Counted from the first letter of the stretch, positions 8,976 through 17,474 are shown. The stretch: 47,225 nucleotides of DNA from JAAYCI01 sp047972265 (GCA_047972265.1 JBKEAM010000077.1:1-47225), one strand, 5' to 3'. Notes: generated by a model from the sequence alone, not told the origin. Translations and numbers: made by a program.

Positions 8976-10504
8976 GCTTGCACCTCCTTACGTTTGGCAC
9001 CGGCCATATATAGGCCAAGCTCTTGTTCGGTAACGGTGGCGGGGTCCAGTTCGGCCACAATTTCGCCCTCATACATTACCAGTATGCGGTCCGAAAGGTT
9101 CATAACTTCGTCCAGTTCTAAGCTTACCAGCAAAATGCCCTTGCCCTCATCACGTTGCGCCACTATTTGACGGTGAATATACTCAATGGCGCCAACATCC
9201 AGGCCACGTGTGGGCTGTACGGCAATTAGCAAATCGGGGTTAGAGTCTATCTCGCGTGCAACAATCGCTTTTTGCTGGTTGCCGCCAGACATACTGCGGG
9301 CTATGGTAGAGCTTCCCTGTCCGCTACGCACGTCGTATTGTTCTATCAGGCGCTCGGAGTAATGGGTCATTTCATCGTACTGCAAAAAACCACCCTTGCA
9401 AAAAGGTTTATCAAAATACTTTTTAAGGGCAAGGTTGTACGAAAGCGGGAAGTCTAAAATAAGGCCGTGTTTATGCCTGTCTTCGGGGATATGGCCAAGG
9501 CCGTCAACATTGCGTTTGCGAATGCTTTGGTGGGTAATGTCGGCGTCCTTTAGCATTACACTGCCCTCTGCCGTAGGCAAAAGGCCGGTGAGGGCCAAAA
9601 CAAGCTCGGTTTGCCCGTTGCCGTCTATACCGGCAACACAAACAATTTCGCCCCGCCGTACAGAGAAAGAAACATCCTGCACCGGGTTGCGTGTGCCCAC
9701 CTTATTTTTTACAGTTAGGCCATTTACAGTAAGCACTGTATCTGTGGGGTTGGAAGAATCTTTTTCAATCAAAAGGTCAACCTTGCGGCCAACCATCATT
9801 TCGCTTAGTTCTTCTTTGCTGGTGGTGGCAATTTCTACCGTTCCAACACAGCGCCCCTTGCGCAAAACCGTACATCTGTCTGCCGCCTGTTTAATTTCGT
9901 TTAGCTTATGGGTAATAAAAAGGATGCTTTTGCCTTCGCTGGCAAGCCCTTTCATAATCTCCATCAGCTCTTCAATTTCTTGCGGGGTAAGCACAGCGGT
10001 GGGTTCGTCAAAAATTAATATTTCGTTGTCGCGGTACAGCATCTTTAAAATCTCTACACGCTGCTGCTGGCCTACGGTAATATCCTCAATTAGGGCATCG
10101 GGGTCTACCGCAAGACCGTACTGCTGGCTAAGTGCCAGCACTTTTTTGCGCGCTTCGGCCATTTTTAAAAAGCCAAAACGGGTATCTTCTACACCCAAAA
10201 TAATGTTTTGCAGCACGGTAAAATTGTGTACCAGCTTAAAGTGCTGGTGTACCATGCCAATGCCGTATTTGTTGGCATCGTTGGGGTCGCGTATTTCAAT
10301 GGGGGCTCCATTTTTTAAAATTTCTCCCCCGTCCGGGCGGTACATGCCAAACAGAACACTCATTAAGGTGGACTTTCCGGCTCCGTTTTCGCCCAGCAGG
10401 GCATGTATTTCGCCCTTTTTTAATTGCAGGGTAATATCATCGTTGGCAACAATCCCCGGGAAAATTTTGGTGATGTTGCGCATTTCTATTACGTAATTTT
10501 CCAT
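8972..10504 (-). CDS. nupA: Nucleoside ABC transporter ATP-binding protein (NupA/YufO type)
   Basis: Fused tandem ATPase, 510 residues, of the sugar/nucleoside importer type. The first domain has Walker A GENGAGKST, signature VGQQQRVEI and Walker B ILIFDEPTAVL. The second has the usual degenerate Walker A (AGIDGNGQTE) and signature SGGNQQKAI, as in RbsA and YufO. The frame is open 23 codons further upstream, but the ATG at 10504 begins the conserved region and has AAGAAGGG ahead of it. It is separated from bmpA by a long inverted repeat and overlaps nupB by four bases. Confidence 0.93.
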   Translation of the reverse strand: MENYVIEMRNITKIFPGIVANDDITLQLKKGEIHALLGENGAGKSTLMSVLFGMYRPDGGEILKNGAPIEIRDPNDANKYGIGMVHQHFKLVHNFTVLQNIILGVEDTRFGFLKMAEARKKVLALSQQYGLAVDPDALIEDITVGQQQRVEILKMLYRDNEILIFDEPTAVLTPQEIEELMEIMKGLASEGKSILFITHKLNEIKQAADRCTVLRKGRCVGTVEIATTSKEELSEMMVGRKVDLLIEKDSSNPTDTVLTVNGLTVKNKVGTRNPVQDVSFSVRRGEIVCVAGIDGNGQTELVLALTGLLPTAEGSVMLKDADITHQSIRKRNVDGLGHIPEDRHKHGLILDFPLSYNLALKKYFDKPFCKGGFLQYDEMTHYSERLIEQYDVRSGQGSSTIARSMSGGNQQKAIVAREIDSNPDLLIAVQPTRGLDVGAIEYIHRQIVAQRDEGKGILLVSLELDEVMNLSDRILVMYEGEIVAELDPATVTEQELGLYMAGAKRKEVQA

Positions 10505-10575
10505 ATTTAATCTGCCCTTCTTGCAGTTTGCATTAATATTGCAAAAGATAATAAAACAAAGAGAACCCAACACCT

Positions 10576-10635
10576 AAAATTACAGCCATGGCACATGGGA
10601 GAAGGTCCATGTGCCATGGTTTACCCTGTAATTTT
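10576..10635 (-). other. Large hairpin between bmpA and nupA
   Basis: A perfect 13-base inverted repeat (CCATGGCACATGG / CCATGTGCCATGG, eight-base loop) is enclosed by a second repeat (AAAATTACAG / CTGTAATTTT) with a six-base bulge on one side. Only four T follow on the minus strand, so it is at best a partial terminator. It sits between the binding protein and the rest of its transporter, where such hairpins often protect the upstream mRNA and lower expression of the downstream genes. Confidence 0.75.
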
Positions 10636-10655
10636 GGCATTGGGCAATACTTACT

Positions 10656-11807
10656 TTATTGTGTTACAAATTGCAGGTTGGTAGCATCCAGTGCCAAGCC
10701 CATCTGTGCAGGCTCGGTGATGTTTGCGCCGGAGGCGTCAACGTCTTTTTGGATGGTAAGAGAACCGTCTGCCATGCTGGCAAACAGGGTGTCGTAATCG
10801 GCCTGGGTAAAGGTGGTAAATTTAGAGGTGGACATAGGCAGTCCAACGTCATTTTCAGCAGCGCCCAAGGTAATGGCTTCGCCGCCGGGGAAGCTGCCGT
10901 CATAATGAGCGGTCAGCATCTGACCAACAGATTCTGCCAGGCTCTTCATAGCAGAAGTAATGATGGTCTCGCTCTGCGAGCTTTGGTCAACGTCAACACC
11001 AATAACTTTGCTGTCAGAAGACTCGGCTGCTGCAAATACGCTAAAGCCAATGCCGCCGCCGCAAGCAAAAATTACTTCGGTGCCTTCTTGGTACCAAGAA
11101 GCTGCCTGAGCCTGAATTTCGGGAGAGGGGTTAAAGCTGCCTACATAGGCATACTTCATGTCAATTTTAACATTCATGTCTGCTGCAGCGTCGTTAGCGC
11201 CCTGTACAAAGCCAAAGCCATAACGTACAACAGCGGGTACAGCCATACCGCCCATAAAGCCCAGCTTGGTGTAGCCGTCTTTTACTGCGGCGTAGCCAGC
11301 CAAATAACCGGCCTGCTCTTCGGCGTAGGTAACGCCAACGCTGTTGGTAGCAATGTCTGCTACTTCGGCGTCGCCTTCCATTTTAGCGGGGCTGGCGTCA
11401 ATCAAAATAAAGGTTACATCGGGATATTTGTACTGAGCGGTACCAACCGGTACAGCAAACAAATAGCCGGGGGTAACAACTACGGTAGCGCCGTTTTGCA
11501 CGGCCTGGTCAATCGAGTTGAGATAAGCATCGTTGCTCTGCTCTACAGGTTTGTAGTACTGGTAGGTTTTGCCATTGGCTTCGCCATAGGCTTTAACACC
11601 TTCCCAAGTACCCTGGTTGAAAGACTGGTCGTCAATGTCACCAACGTCGGTAATCATGGCGATCTCGTAGCCGCCTTCCGGTGCAGATGCGGAAGGAGCG
11701 GTGGAGCCGGTGCCAGAAGCCGGAGCGCCCGAAGAAGCACTGCCGCCGCAAGCAACCAGAACCAGAGCAAGAACTAGCGATAACGTAAGCGCAAGAAAAC
11801 GTTTCAT
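10656..11807 (-). CDS. bmpA: BMP-family nucleoside-binding lipoprotein
   Basis: Extracellular, lipid-anchored substrate-binding protein of a nucleoside ABC importer (BmpA/Med/PnrA family), 383 residues. It has a lipoprotein signal (MKRFLALTLSLVLALVLVAC) with the lipidated Cys at about residue 20, then a Gly/Ser/Ala/Pro-rich tether. The family motif GDIDDQSFNQGTWEG follows near residues 57-71, and VTPGYLF and GVDVDQSSQS later on. The frame opens six codons earlier, but the ATG at 11807 gives the clean signal peptide. Preceded by a near-consensus promoter with a tandem repeat beside the start site, and followed by a large hairpin before nupA. Confidence 0.94.
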   Translation of the reverse strand: MKRFLALTLSLVLALVLVACGGSASSGAPASGTGSTAPSASAPEGGYEIAMITDVGDIDDQSFNQGTWEGVKAYGEANGKTYQYYKPVEQSNDAYLNSIDQAVQNGATVVVTPGYLFAVPVGTAQYKYPDVTFILIDASPAKMEGDAEVADIATNSVGVTYAEEQAGYLAGYAAVKDGYTKLGFMGGMAVPAVVRYGFGFVQGANDAAADMNVKIDMKYAYVGSFNPSPEIQAQAASWYQEGTEVIFACGGGIGFSVFAAAESSDSKVIGVDVDQSSQSETIITSAMKSLAESVGQMLTAHYDGSFPGGEAITLGAAENDVGLPMSTSKFTTFTQADYDTLFASMADGSLTIQKDVDASGANITEPAQMGLALDATNLQFVTQ

Positions 11808-11927
11808 AACACTAATACACTCCATTCTAATTAGTTAATAGCGTTTATATGGTTACGGCAGAATGCCGTTATACCCGGATTGTAGGGAATGTGCACAAAA
11901 AAACCGTTTTTCAAACAAGTAAAATAG

Positions 11928-11945
11928 AACGTTTGCAACGTTTGC
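11928..11945. promoter_or_regulatory. Tandem 9-base repeat at the bmpA transcription start (possible operator)
   Basis: AACGTTTGC occurs twice with no gap, directly downstream of the bmpA -10 box (about +3 to +20). Its position suggests a repressor site; the CG-centred half sites recall LacI-family operators, but no regulator is visible nearby. Confidence 0.45.
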
Positions 11946-11954
11946 CATAAGGCA

Positions 11955-11983
11955 ATTATACTCGTAAATGAAATGCCGTTCAA
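11955..11983 (-). promoter_or_regulatory. Strong sigma-A promoter of the bmpA-nupABC operon
   Basis: Minus strand TTGAAC, exactly 17 bases, TATAAT. The leader to the bmpA ATG is about 140 bases and includes a small ACGGCA/TGCCGT hairpin near 11855-11870. I see no convincing purine-riboswitch sequence in it and no supported ORF between bmpA and fthC. Confidence 0.8.
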
Positions 11984-12083
11984 TCAAAAGAGTAGCATCC
12001 ATATAAAATTGTAATAATTGAGAAATGCTTTGTGGCCGATTTAGGGGCGAGTGTTTTTGAAGGACGCACAAAAAGAAGATTTT

Positions 12084-12638
12084 TTAAAAATAAAAAACAG
12101 AATTATCCGTTACAGCACAGTTTACAGCAATGTCAAAGGCATCCTTTGGCAATTGGGGTAAAAATAGCTTTTGTCGGCACAAACAAACGGTGGGGCAGCT
12201 TGTGTTTGTAAGGTAACGGTCGTAATACCCGCCGCCATATCCAAGGCGGGTTCCGCTTTGGTCACACATAAGGCAGGGTACAACAATAACATCCAGTGCG
12301 GCGGCAGAGATTATGGGGGTATTCTCATCCGGCTCCAGCAATCCAAACTGTGCAGGGGCAAGCTCTTGCAAAGAGAGGATTTGTCGGGCTTCCATATTAC
12401 CGCCTTTATAGGTTTTGGGTACGCAAATGGTTTTACCCGCCTCTAACTGTGCCTGTAAAAAAGCGTGGGTACTGGGCTCTTTTCCAACACTAACATAGCA
12501 AAATATGGTTTGTGCATTTTTAATAAGGGGCAATTGCAGTAATTGTGCGGTTATGCCGTTGTTAGAGGTTAAAAGGTACTTGTCCGAAAAGTCTTTTATT
12601 TTTTCTCCTGCCCAGGCGCGCAGTTCTTTTTTGTCCAT
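12084..12638 (-). CDS. fthC: 5-formyltetrahydrofolate cyclo-ligase
   Basis: ATP-dependent conversion of 5-formyl-THF to 5,10-methenyl-THF, returning a storage folate to the one-carbon pool. The 184 residues match the 5-FTHF cyclo-ligase family length. The substrate/ATP motif GTRLGYGGGYYDRYL is near residues 128-142, and the N-terminal MDKKELRAWAGEKIK has the usual helix. The ATG follows AAGGAAGG. It stands alone on the minus strand, diverging from the feo operon. No hairpin terminator is visible downstream, only T-rich sequence. Confidence 0.93.
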   Translation of the reverse strand: MDKKELRAWAGEKIKDFSDKYLLTSNNGITAQLLQLPLIKNAQTIFCYVSVGKEPSTHAFLQAQLEAGKTICVPKTYKGGNMEARQILSLQELAPAQFGLLEPDENTPIISAAALDVIVVPCLMCDQSGTRLGYGGGYYDRYLTNTSCPTVCLCRQKLFLPQLPKDAFDIAVNCAVTDNSVFYF

Positions 12639-12869
12639 ATGGCATTCCTTCCTTTATTTAAATAGGGCGTGCGCAGTTTTGGCACAAATAATATGTATAA
12701 CAATTGTATATACAGCCTATATAATTAGGTTATGCAGCGGGGTAAATGTGGGTAAATTTTTTGCGTAATTAAAGCATTTTATTAATAGTATATACATCTA
12801 TAATAATATGTTTTGTTTGGCAATAAAACAGCCAAGCAAAAAAAGCGCAAAAAGATGTTTGTGAACTTA
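12639..12869. other. Gap between fthC and the feo promoter
   Basis: AT-rich sequence with no supported ORF or RNA gene. It contains several TATA-like elements on both strands; the fthC promoter must lie here, but I cannot pick one pair with confidence. Confidence 0.4.
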
Positions 12870-12898
12870 TTGACATTGGGCAGAAATAGGTCTATAGT
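12870..12898 (+). promoter_or_regulatory. Strong sigma-A promoter of the feo operon
   Basis: Perfect TTGACA, 17-base spacer, TATAGT. The predicted start site falls just before the palindrome at 12911. Confidence 0.85.
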
Positions 12899-12910
12899 TA
12901 GCATGAACTA

Positions 12911-12926
12911 ATTAGCGCACGCTAAT
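12911..12926. promoter_or_regulatory. Palindrome downstream of the feo promoter (candidate metal-repressor operator)
   Basis: ATTAGCG-CA-CGCTAAT, a perfect 7-base inverted repeat about 13-28 bases after the -10 box. A partly matching TTAGC lies at 12898-12902. Bound protein here would block transcription of feoA. The TTAG...CTAA half sites resemble DtxR/IdeR-type operators more than Fur boxes. The same TTAGCGCA..GCTAA core recurs before feoB. Confidence 0.6.
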
Positions 12927-12967
12927 GTTATTTTGCGTTTATTTACAGAAAGGGAGCGTTTATTAAG

Positions 12968-13243
12968 ATGCAAACCACAGTGTTGGCAACGGCCACAAAA
13001 CAGGGTGAAAACAAGGCGGTAGGCGGCAGCTTCCCTCTCTCTTTGGCAACGCAGGGCCAGCGGTATACAGTAAGCTGTGTACGCGGGCAGGACGAGCGGC
13101 GTAAATTTTTGGCAAATCTTGGTTTTGTAGAAGGTGCCGAGGTAAGTGTTGTTTCTGAAATGGGCGGCAACCTTATTATAGATGTAAAAGGCACCCGTGT
13201 TGCCCTTAACCAAAGCCTTGCTATGCGCATAATGATTGCGTAA
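12968..13243 (+). CDS. feoA: FeoA domain protein (first copy)
   Basis: Small cytosolic SH3-like protein of 91 residues that supports FeoB in ferrous iron uptake. The first 35 residues are a poorly conserved extension; the FeoA fold follows (ERRKFLANLGFVEGAEVSVVSEMGGNLIIDVKGTRVALNQSLAMRIMI). The pattern LxxLGFxxG and the closing G..VAL....AMRI are family marks. The ATG follows AAAGGGAG. It is first in feoA-feoA-feoB, 70 bases ahead of the second copy. Two unequal FeoA copies before FeoB is a common clostridial layout. Confidence 0.88.
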   Translation: MQTTVLATATKQGENKAVGGSFPLSLATQGQRYTVSCVRGQDERRKFLANLGFVEGAEVSVVSEMGGNLIIDVKGTRVALNQSLAMRIMIA

Positions 13244-13313
13244 AAATTGTAAAATGGTTTTGCGGGCTTCCGCAAACTTTTTAAAGTATTATAGCGAGGG
13301 GAGGGTACGTGGT

Positions 13314-13535
13314 ATGAGGACATTGAAAGATGTAAAACCGGGTGAAACAGTAACAGTGCAAAAGTTGTACGGAGAAGGTGCTTTAAAGCGCCGCATTATG
13401 GATATGGGTGTTACCAAAGGTACAGAGATTTTTGTACGCAAGGTTGCTCCGCTGGGAGATCCGGTAGAAGTAACTGTACGTGGATATGAACTCTCAATTC
13501 GGAAAAGTGAAGCTGAAAACATCGAAGTAGCATAA
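13314..13535 (+). CDS. feoA: FeoA domain protein (second copy)
   Basis: A 73-residue, single-domain FeoA: MRTLKDVKPGETVTVQKLYG, then RRIMDMGVTKGTEIFVRKVAPLGDPVEVTVRGYELSIRKSEAENI. The frame is open 26 codons further upstream, but GAGGGGAGGG lies eight bases before the ATG at 13314, which begins the conserved domain. Closer to the canonical FeoA than the first copy, so this is the likelier direct partner of FeoB. Confidence 0.93.
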   Translation: MRTLKDVKPGETVTVQKLYGEGALKRRIMDMGVTKGTEIFVRKVAPLGDPVEVTVRGYELSIRKSEAENIEVA

Positions 13536-13576
13536 CAATACTGCCGGATGTTTTCAGCTATAGTTATGGCCATTGT

Positions 13577-13592
13577 GTTAGCGCAAGCTAAC
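13577..13592. promoter_or_regulatory. Palindrome in the feoA-feoB gap
   Basis: GTTAGC-GCAA-GCTAAC, a perfect 6-base inverted repeat that shares the core TTAGCGCA.GCTAA with the palindrome after the feo promoter. It ends six bases before the feoB ribosome site AAGGAGG, so it could be a second operator or a small hairpin affecting feoB translation. Confidence 0.5.
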
Positions 13593-13612
13593 AAACTAAG
13601 GAGGAATTGAAT

Positions 13613-15796
13613 TTGTCCATTACAATCGCTCTTGCCGGTAACCCTAACAGCGGCAAAACAACCCTTTTTAACAGCTTAACAGGCTCTAACCAGTATGTAG
13701 GCAACTGGCCGGGGGTTACTGTAGAAAAAAAAGAAGGCCGCCTAAAGGGTAACAAATACGTAACAGTGGTAGACTTGCCGGGTATTTACTCGCTGTCTCC
13801 CTACACCCCCGAAGAAATTGTAAGCCGCGACTTTTTGCTTAACTCTTCTCCGGATGTAATTTTAAACCTGGTAGACGCTACCAATATGGAGCGTAACCTT
13901 TACCTTACCACCCAAATTTTAGAAATTGGGCTGCCTGTGGTAATTGCGTTAAACATGGCGGATGTTGTGCGCAAAACAGGCGATGAAATTGACGTTAAAA
14001 AATTAAGCGATATGCTGGGCTGCCCGGTGGTTTCCATCAGTGCTTTAAAGGGCGAAGGCCTTAAAGAAGCGGCGGCGCTTGCAGTTAAAATTGCAAAAGA
14101 AAAAACACCCGCAGAGCCCAAACACCGCTTTGCAGAGGGTGTAGAGGCCGCCATTGGCCAGTTGGGCTCTTTTATTCCCTCAAATGTACCTGCCAACCAA
14201 AACCGTTGGTACGAAGTAAAGTTGTTTGAAAAAGACGAAAAGGTACTTGAGAGCCTCTCGCTAGACCAAGCCAAGCAAAAAAAGATTTTGGAAATTGTTG
14301 AGGCTGTTGAAAAAGAACATGATGACGACTCTGAGAGTATCATAACAACAGACCGTTACACCTTTATTGCCGAGGTAATGAAAAGTGCAGTGCGCAAAAA
14401 GGCACGCACTCTTACCACTTCGGACAAGATTGACCGTATTGTAACCAACCGCTGGTTGGCGCTGCCTATTTTTGCGGTAATTATGTTTGTGGTTTACTAT
14501 ATTGCGGTAACCACCGTAGGTGCCCTTGTTACCGATTGGACCAACGACGTTTTGTTTGGCGAATGGATTGCGGGGGGCGCAACCGCACTGCTGGAGGGCA
14601 TTGTAGCCCCGGCGTGGGTTATAAGCCTGGTGGTAGACGGTATTATTGGCGGTGTAGGCGCTGTAATTGGCTTTGTGCCGCAGATGATTGTACTCTTCCT
14701 GATGCTTTCCTTCTTGGAAGAATGCGGCTATATGGCTCGTGTTGCCTTTATTATGGACCGTATCTTCCGTAAATTTGGCCTTTCGGGCAAAAGCTTTATC
14801 CCCATGCTTATTTCTTCGGGCTGCGGCGTACCCGGCATTATGGCTACCAAAACAATTGAAAACGAAAAAGACCGGCGCATGACTATTATTACAACCACCT
14901 TTATCCCCTGCGGCGCCAAACTGCCTATTATTGCGCTTATTGGCGGTGCCATTATGGGCAACGCGTGGTGGGTAGCCCCCCTTATCTACTTTGTGGGTGT
15001 GGCTGCGGTTGTTGTTTCGGGCATTGTGCTTAAAAAGACCAAGCTGTTCGCGGGTGACCCGGCTCCCTTTGTTATGGAGCTACCCCAGTACCATATGCCT
15101 GCCATTAAAAACCTGCTGCTGCACACATGGGAGCGCGTACGTTCCTTTATTGTAAAAGCAGGTACGGTTATCTTTGTATCCAGTGTTCTTATTTGGTTCC
15201 TGCTGACCTTTGGTATAGAGGGCGGTGCCTTTGGCATGGTGGCAGAAATCGAAAACAGCTTTTTGGCTCGGTTTGGCTCCCTTATTGCACCTGTGTTTGC
15301 ACCCATTGGGTTTGGCAACTGGCAGGGTGCTGTTGGTGCCATCGCAGGCCTGGTTGCCAAAGAAAACCTCGTTTCTACTCTTGCCATTACCTTCCGCCTC
15401 AGCGAGGGCCTGCAAGAAACCATTTTGGACGACACAGCACCGTTGTGGAGCTACATGCAAACCATGCTGCCCACCGTTGCCGCCGGCCTGTCCTTCTTGG
15501 TGTTTAACATGATTTGTGCCCCCTGCTTTGCCGCCATCGGCGCCATCCGTCGCCAAATGATGAGCTTTAAATGGACCGTTTTTGCGGTAGCATACCAAAC
15601 CCTGTTTGCCTATGCGCTTAGCTTTATGATTTACCAGTTTGGTTCTTTTTTGGGCGGCGTTGCCTTTGGCTCGCCCGCACACGGTGCTGTTTACAACCCG
15701 GTTACACTGGCGCTTGCCTGTGTGGTTTTGCTGGGTATCTTGTTCCAGCTGTTTCGTCCGGCACCCAAAAGCAAACTACAAAAAGTAAACGCTTAA
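13613..15796 (+). CDS. feoB: Ferrous iron transporter FeoB
   Basis: Membrane Fe(II) transporter with an N-terminal G protein. The G1 loop GNPNSGKT is at residues 9-16, then G2 (VGNWPGVTVE), G3 (DLPG) and G4 (NMAD). A helical insertion domain follows, then two Gate domains and the FeoB C-terminal region; the conserved FLEECGYMARVAFIMDR and SSGCGVPGIMATK are present. Translation can begin at TTG 13607 or TTG 13613; the ribosome site AAGGAGG ends at 13604, which is too close to the first, so I chose 13613 (727 residues). The operon continues with a Cys-rich membrane peptide. Confidence 0.96.
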   Translation: MSITIALAGNPNSGKTTLFNSLTGSNQYVGNWPGVTVEKKEGRLKGNKYVTVVDLPGIYSLSPYTPEEIVSRDFLLNSSPDVILNLVDATNMERNLYLTTQILEIGLPVVIALNMADVVRKTGDEIDVKKLSDMLGCPVVSISALKGEGLKEAAALAVKIAKEKTPAEPKHRFAEGVEAAIGQLGSFIPSNVPANQNRWYEVKLFEKDEKVLESLSLDQAKQKKILEIVEAVEKEHDDDSESIITTDRYTFIAEVMKSAVRKKARTLTTSDKIDRIVTNRWLALPIFAVIMFVVYYIAVTTVGALVTDWTNDVLFGEWIAGGATALLEGIVAPAWVISLVVDGIIGGVGAVIGFVPQMIVLFLMLSFLEECGYMARVAFIMDRIFRKFGLSGKSFIPMLISSGCGVPGIMATKTIENEKDRRMTIITTTFIPCGAKLPIIALIGGAIMGNAWWVAPLIYFVGVAAVVVSGIVLKKTKLFAGDPAPFVMELPQYHMPAIKNLLLHTWERVRSFIVKAGTVIFVSSVLIWFLLTFGIEGGAFGMVAEIENSFLARFGSLIAPVFAPIGFGNWQGAVGAIAGLVAKENLVSTLAITFRLSEGLQETILDDTAPLWSYMQTMLPTVAAGLSFLVFNMICAPCFAAIGAIRRQMMSFKWTVFAVAYQTLFAYALSFMIYQFGSFLGGVAFGSPAHGAVYNPVTLALACVVLLGILFQLFRPAPKSKLQKVNA

Positions 15797-15853
15797 CGCA
15801 TTTACAGCCGGTAAGGTATTTTAAACGCATACATTAAGAAAGAAGGCTTTTAT

Positions 15854-16018
15854 ATGTCACCGGCTACTATTATTGTTTTAGCAGTAGTTGCCCTTTTGTT
15901 TGGCCTGGCTATTTGGAGCATGGTAAAAAAATCCAAGTCAGGCGGCTGTGCCTCTTGCGGAGACTGCACCGGTTGCAGCGGCGCATGCGGCGAAGCCGAA
16001 CCCAAAGCACATAAGTAA
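15854..16018 (+). CDS. FeoB-associated Cys-rich membrane protein
   Basis: A 54-residue protein: one transmembrane helix (PATIIVLAVVALLFGLAIWSM), a basic stretch (KKSKS), then a cytosolic tail with five Cys (CASCGDCTGCSGAC). This matches the known FeoB-associated Cys-rich membrane protein family, thought to handle iron beside FeoB, perhaps as a FeoC substitute. Its position directly after feoB and before the operon terminator supports this. The weak ribosome site is AAGAAAG. Confidence 0.88.
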   Translation: MSPATIIVLAVVALLFGLAIWSMVKKSKSGGCASCGDCTGCSGACGEAEPKAHK

Positions 16019-16022
16019 AAAT

Positions 16023-16062
16023 AAAGCAGGGCCGCGCCATATTTATGGCGCGGCCCTGCTTT
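16023..16062 (+). terminator. Terminator of the feo operon
   Basis: Perfect 18-base stem (arms 16023-16040 and 16045-16062) with a four-base ATTT loop. The arms end in AAA/TTT but the T tract is short, so it may also act in the reverse direction or protect the mRNA end. Confidence 0.85.
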
Positions 16063-16125
16063 GCGTATGGGCGGCTTTGGCCGCCCTGCAAATGCGCCTG
16101 TGTACTGGAACAAAGCACACAGGTA

Positions 16126-16134
16126 TGGTATACT
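16126..16134 (+). promoter_or_regulatory. Extended -10 promoter of prs
   Basis: TGGTATACT (TGnTATACT) 46 bases upstream of the prs ATG. The -35 region 17 bases earlier (TGGAAC) is weak, as expected for an extended -10 promoter. Confidence 0.5.
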
Positions 16135-16180
16135 AAATTATAAACAAGTTTCGGTTTCCCGAAGACTGGGAGGAGCAAAA

Positions 16181-17365
16181 ATGGCTACAGAGGTTGGACC
16201 AAACGCAATTAGGGAGATTTCTTCCCTTCCGCTGGCATTGCTGCCCATGCGCGGATTTGAAACAATGGGAACAATGGTAAATGATTATCTTGTGCAGTGG
16301 GCTACAGAGCCCTGCGGAGAGTTCATTTCAAGGTTTCCCGGGTACGGGGGGAATTCTTTTATTTTGGATGCCGAGTGCAGCAGGTTTGGCACAGGCGAAG
16401 GCAAGGGCGTTATTCACAAATCGGTACGTGGCAGAGATTTGTACATTCTTTGCGACGTAACCAATTACAGCGAAACCTACCGTATGTACGGGACAGAGTC
16501 GCCCATGTCGCCCGACGATTATTTTCAGGATTTAAAAAGGCTGATTGCCGCCGCCGGTAATAAGCCCGAGCGTGTAAGCGTAATTATGCCATTTTTGTAT
16601 GAGGGACGCCAGCACCGCCGCAACGCGCGCGAATCACTGGACTGTGCGCTGGCCCTAAAAGAACTTGTGGATATGGGTGTAGAAAACATCATCACCTTTG
16701 ACGCGCACGACCCGCGCGTGCAAAACTCGGTTCCGCTTTCTAACTTCGACAATGTGCAGCCCACCTACCAGATGCTGAAAAAGCTGTTTAAAATTCATCC
16801 CGACCTAAAGGTGAATAAAGACCATTTAATGGTAATTTCTCCCGATGAGGGCGCCGCAGGCCGTAATATTTACTATGCCACCATGATGGGGCTGGACCTG
16901 GGCCTGTTTTATAAACGCCGCGATTATTCCCGTGTGGTTAATGGGCGCAACCCCATCGTTGCGCACGAATATTTGGGTGACTCTGTAGAGGGCAAAGACT
17001 GTATTATTGCAGACGATATCCTCTCTACCGGAGATTCCATGCTGGATTTGGCGCGCGAATTAAAACGCCGCAAGGCGGGCCGTGTATTTTTAGCGGTTAC
17101 CTTTGCCCTGTTTACCGAGGGGCTTGAACCCTTTGATAAGGCGTACGAAGAAGGCCTGTTTGATACTCTGCTTGCAACCAACCTCAATTACCTTAACCCA
17201 GAGTTAAAAACACGCCCCTGGTTTGGCGAAGTAAACATGGCAAAATATGTTGCCCTGTTAATTGCAACCCTAAATCACGACCGCTCGATTTCTAAGCTTT
17301 TAAACCCGTCCGAGCGTATTGACGCATTGCTGGAAAGGCACCACAACGCCCAAGCTACAGAGTAA
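16181..17365 (+). CDS. prs: Ribose-phosphate pyrophosphokinase (long clostridial type)
   Basis: Makes PRPP from ribose-5-phosphate and ATP for nucleotide, His and Trp synthesis. At 394 residues it is longer than the usual 310-320, with added sequence in the N-terminal half, as in other clostridial members. The PRPP-binding loop CIIADDILSTGDSMLDLA is near residues 277-294, and the ATP/metal-site region FDAHDPRVQNSVPLSNF near 174-190. The frame is open 40 codons earlier, but GGGAGG lies before the ATG at 16181. It follows the feo terminator with its own promoter. Neighbouring pdp and transketolase genes also act on pentose phosphates. Confidence 0.88.
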   Translation: MATEVGPNAIREISSLPLALLPMRGFETMGTMVNDYLVQWATEPCGEFISRFPGYGGNSFILDAECSRFGTGEGKGVIHKSVRGRDLYILCDVTNYSETYRMYGTESPMSPDDYFQDLKRLIAAAGNKPERVSVIMPFLYEGRQHRRNARESLDCALALKELVDMGVENIITFDAHDPRVQNSVPLSNFDNVQPTYQMLKKLFKIHPDLKVNKDHLMVISPDEGAAGRNIYYATMMGLDLGLFYKRRDYSRVVNGRNPIVAHEYLGDSVEGKDCIIADDILSTGDSMLDLARELKRRKAGRVFLAVTFALFTEGLEPFDKAYEEGLFDTLLATNLNYLNPELKTRPWFGEVNMAKYVALLIATLNHDRSISKLLNPSERIDALLERHHNAQATE

Positions 17366-17474
17366 TTGAGGGCATAAGCCGGATATACTTTTGTGTTGCG
17401 GCCTGTCTTTGCACTATGCAGGCAGCTTAAAACAGGGTGTTATACAAAATAGTTGCCGCAGGGAGGTTTTGTGC

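Noticed and set aside
10659..11777. 372-codon plus-strand frame opposite bmpA
   Set aside because: Mirror of the BmpA coding sequence; composition is that of a reverse-complement frame.
11853..12071. 72-codon minus-strand frame upstream of bmpA
   Set aside because: Overlaps the strong bmpA promoter and operator-like repeat; no ribosome site or conserved pattern.
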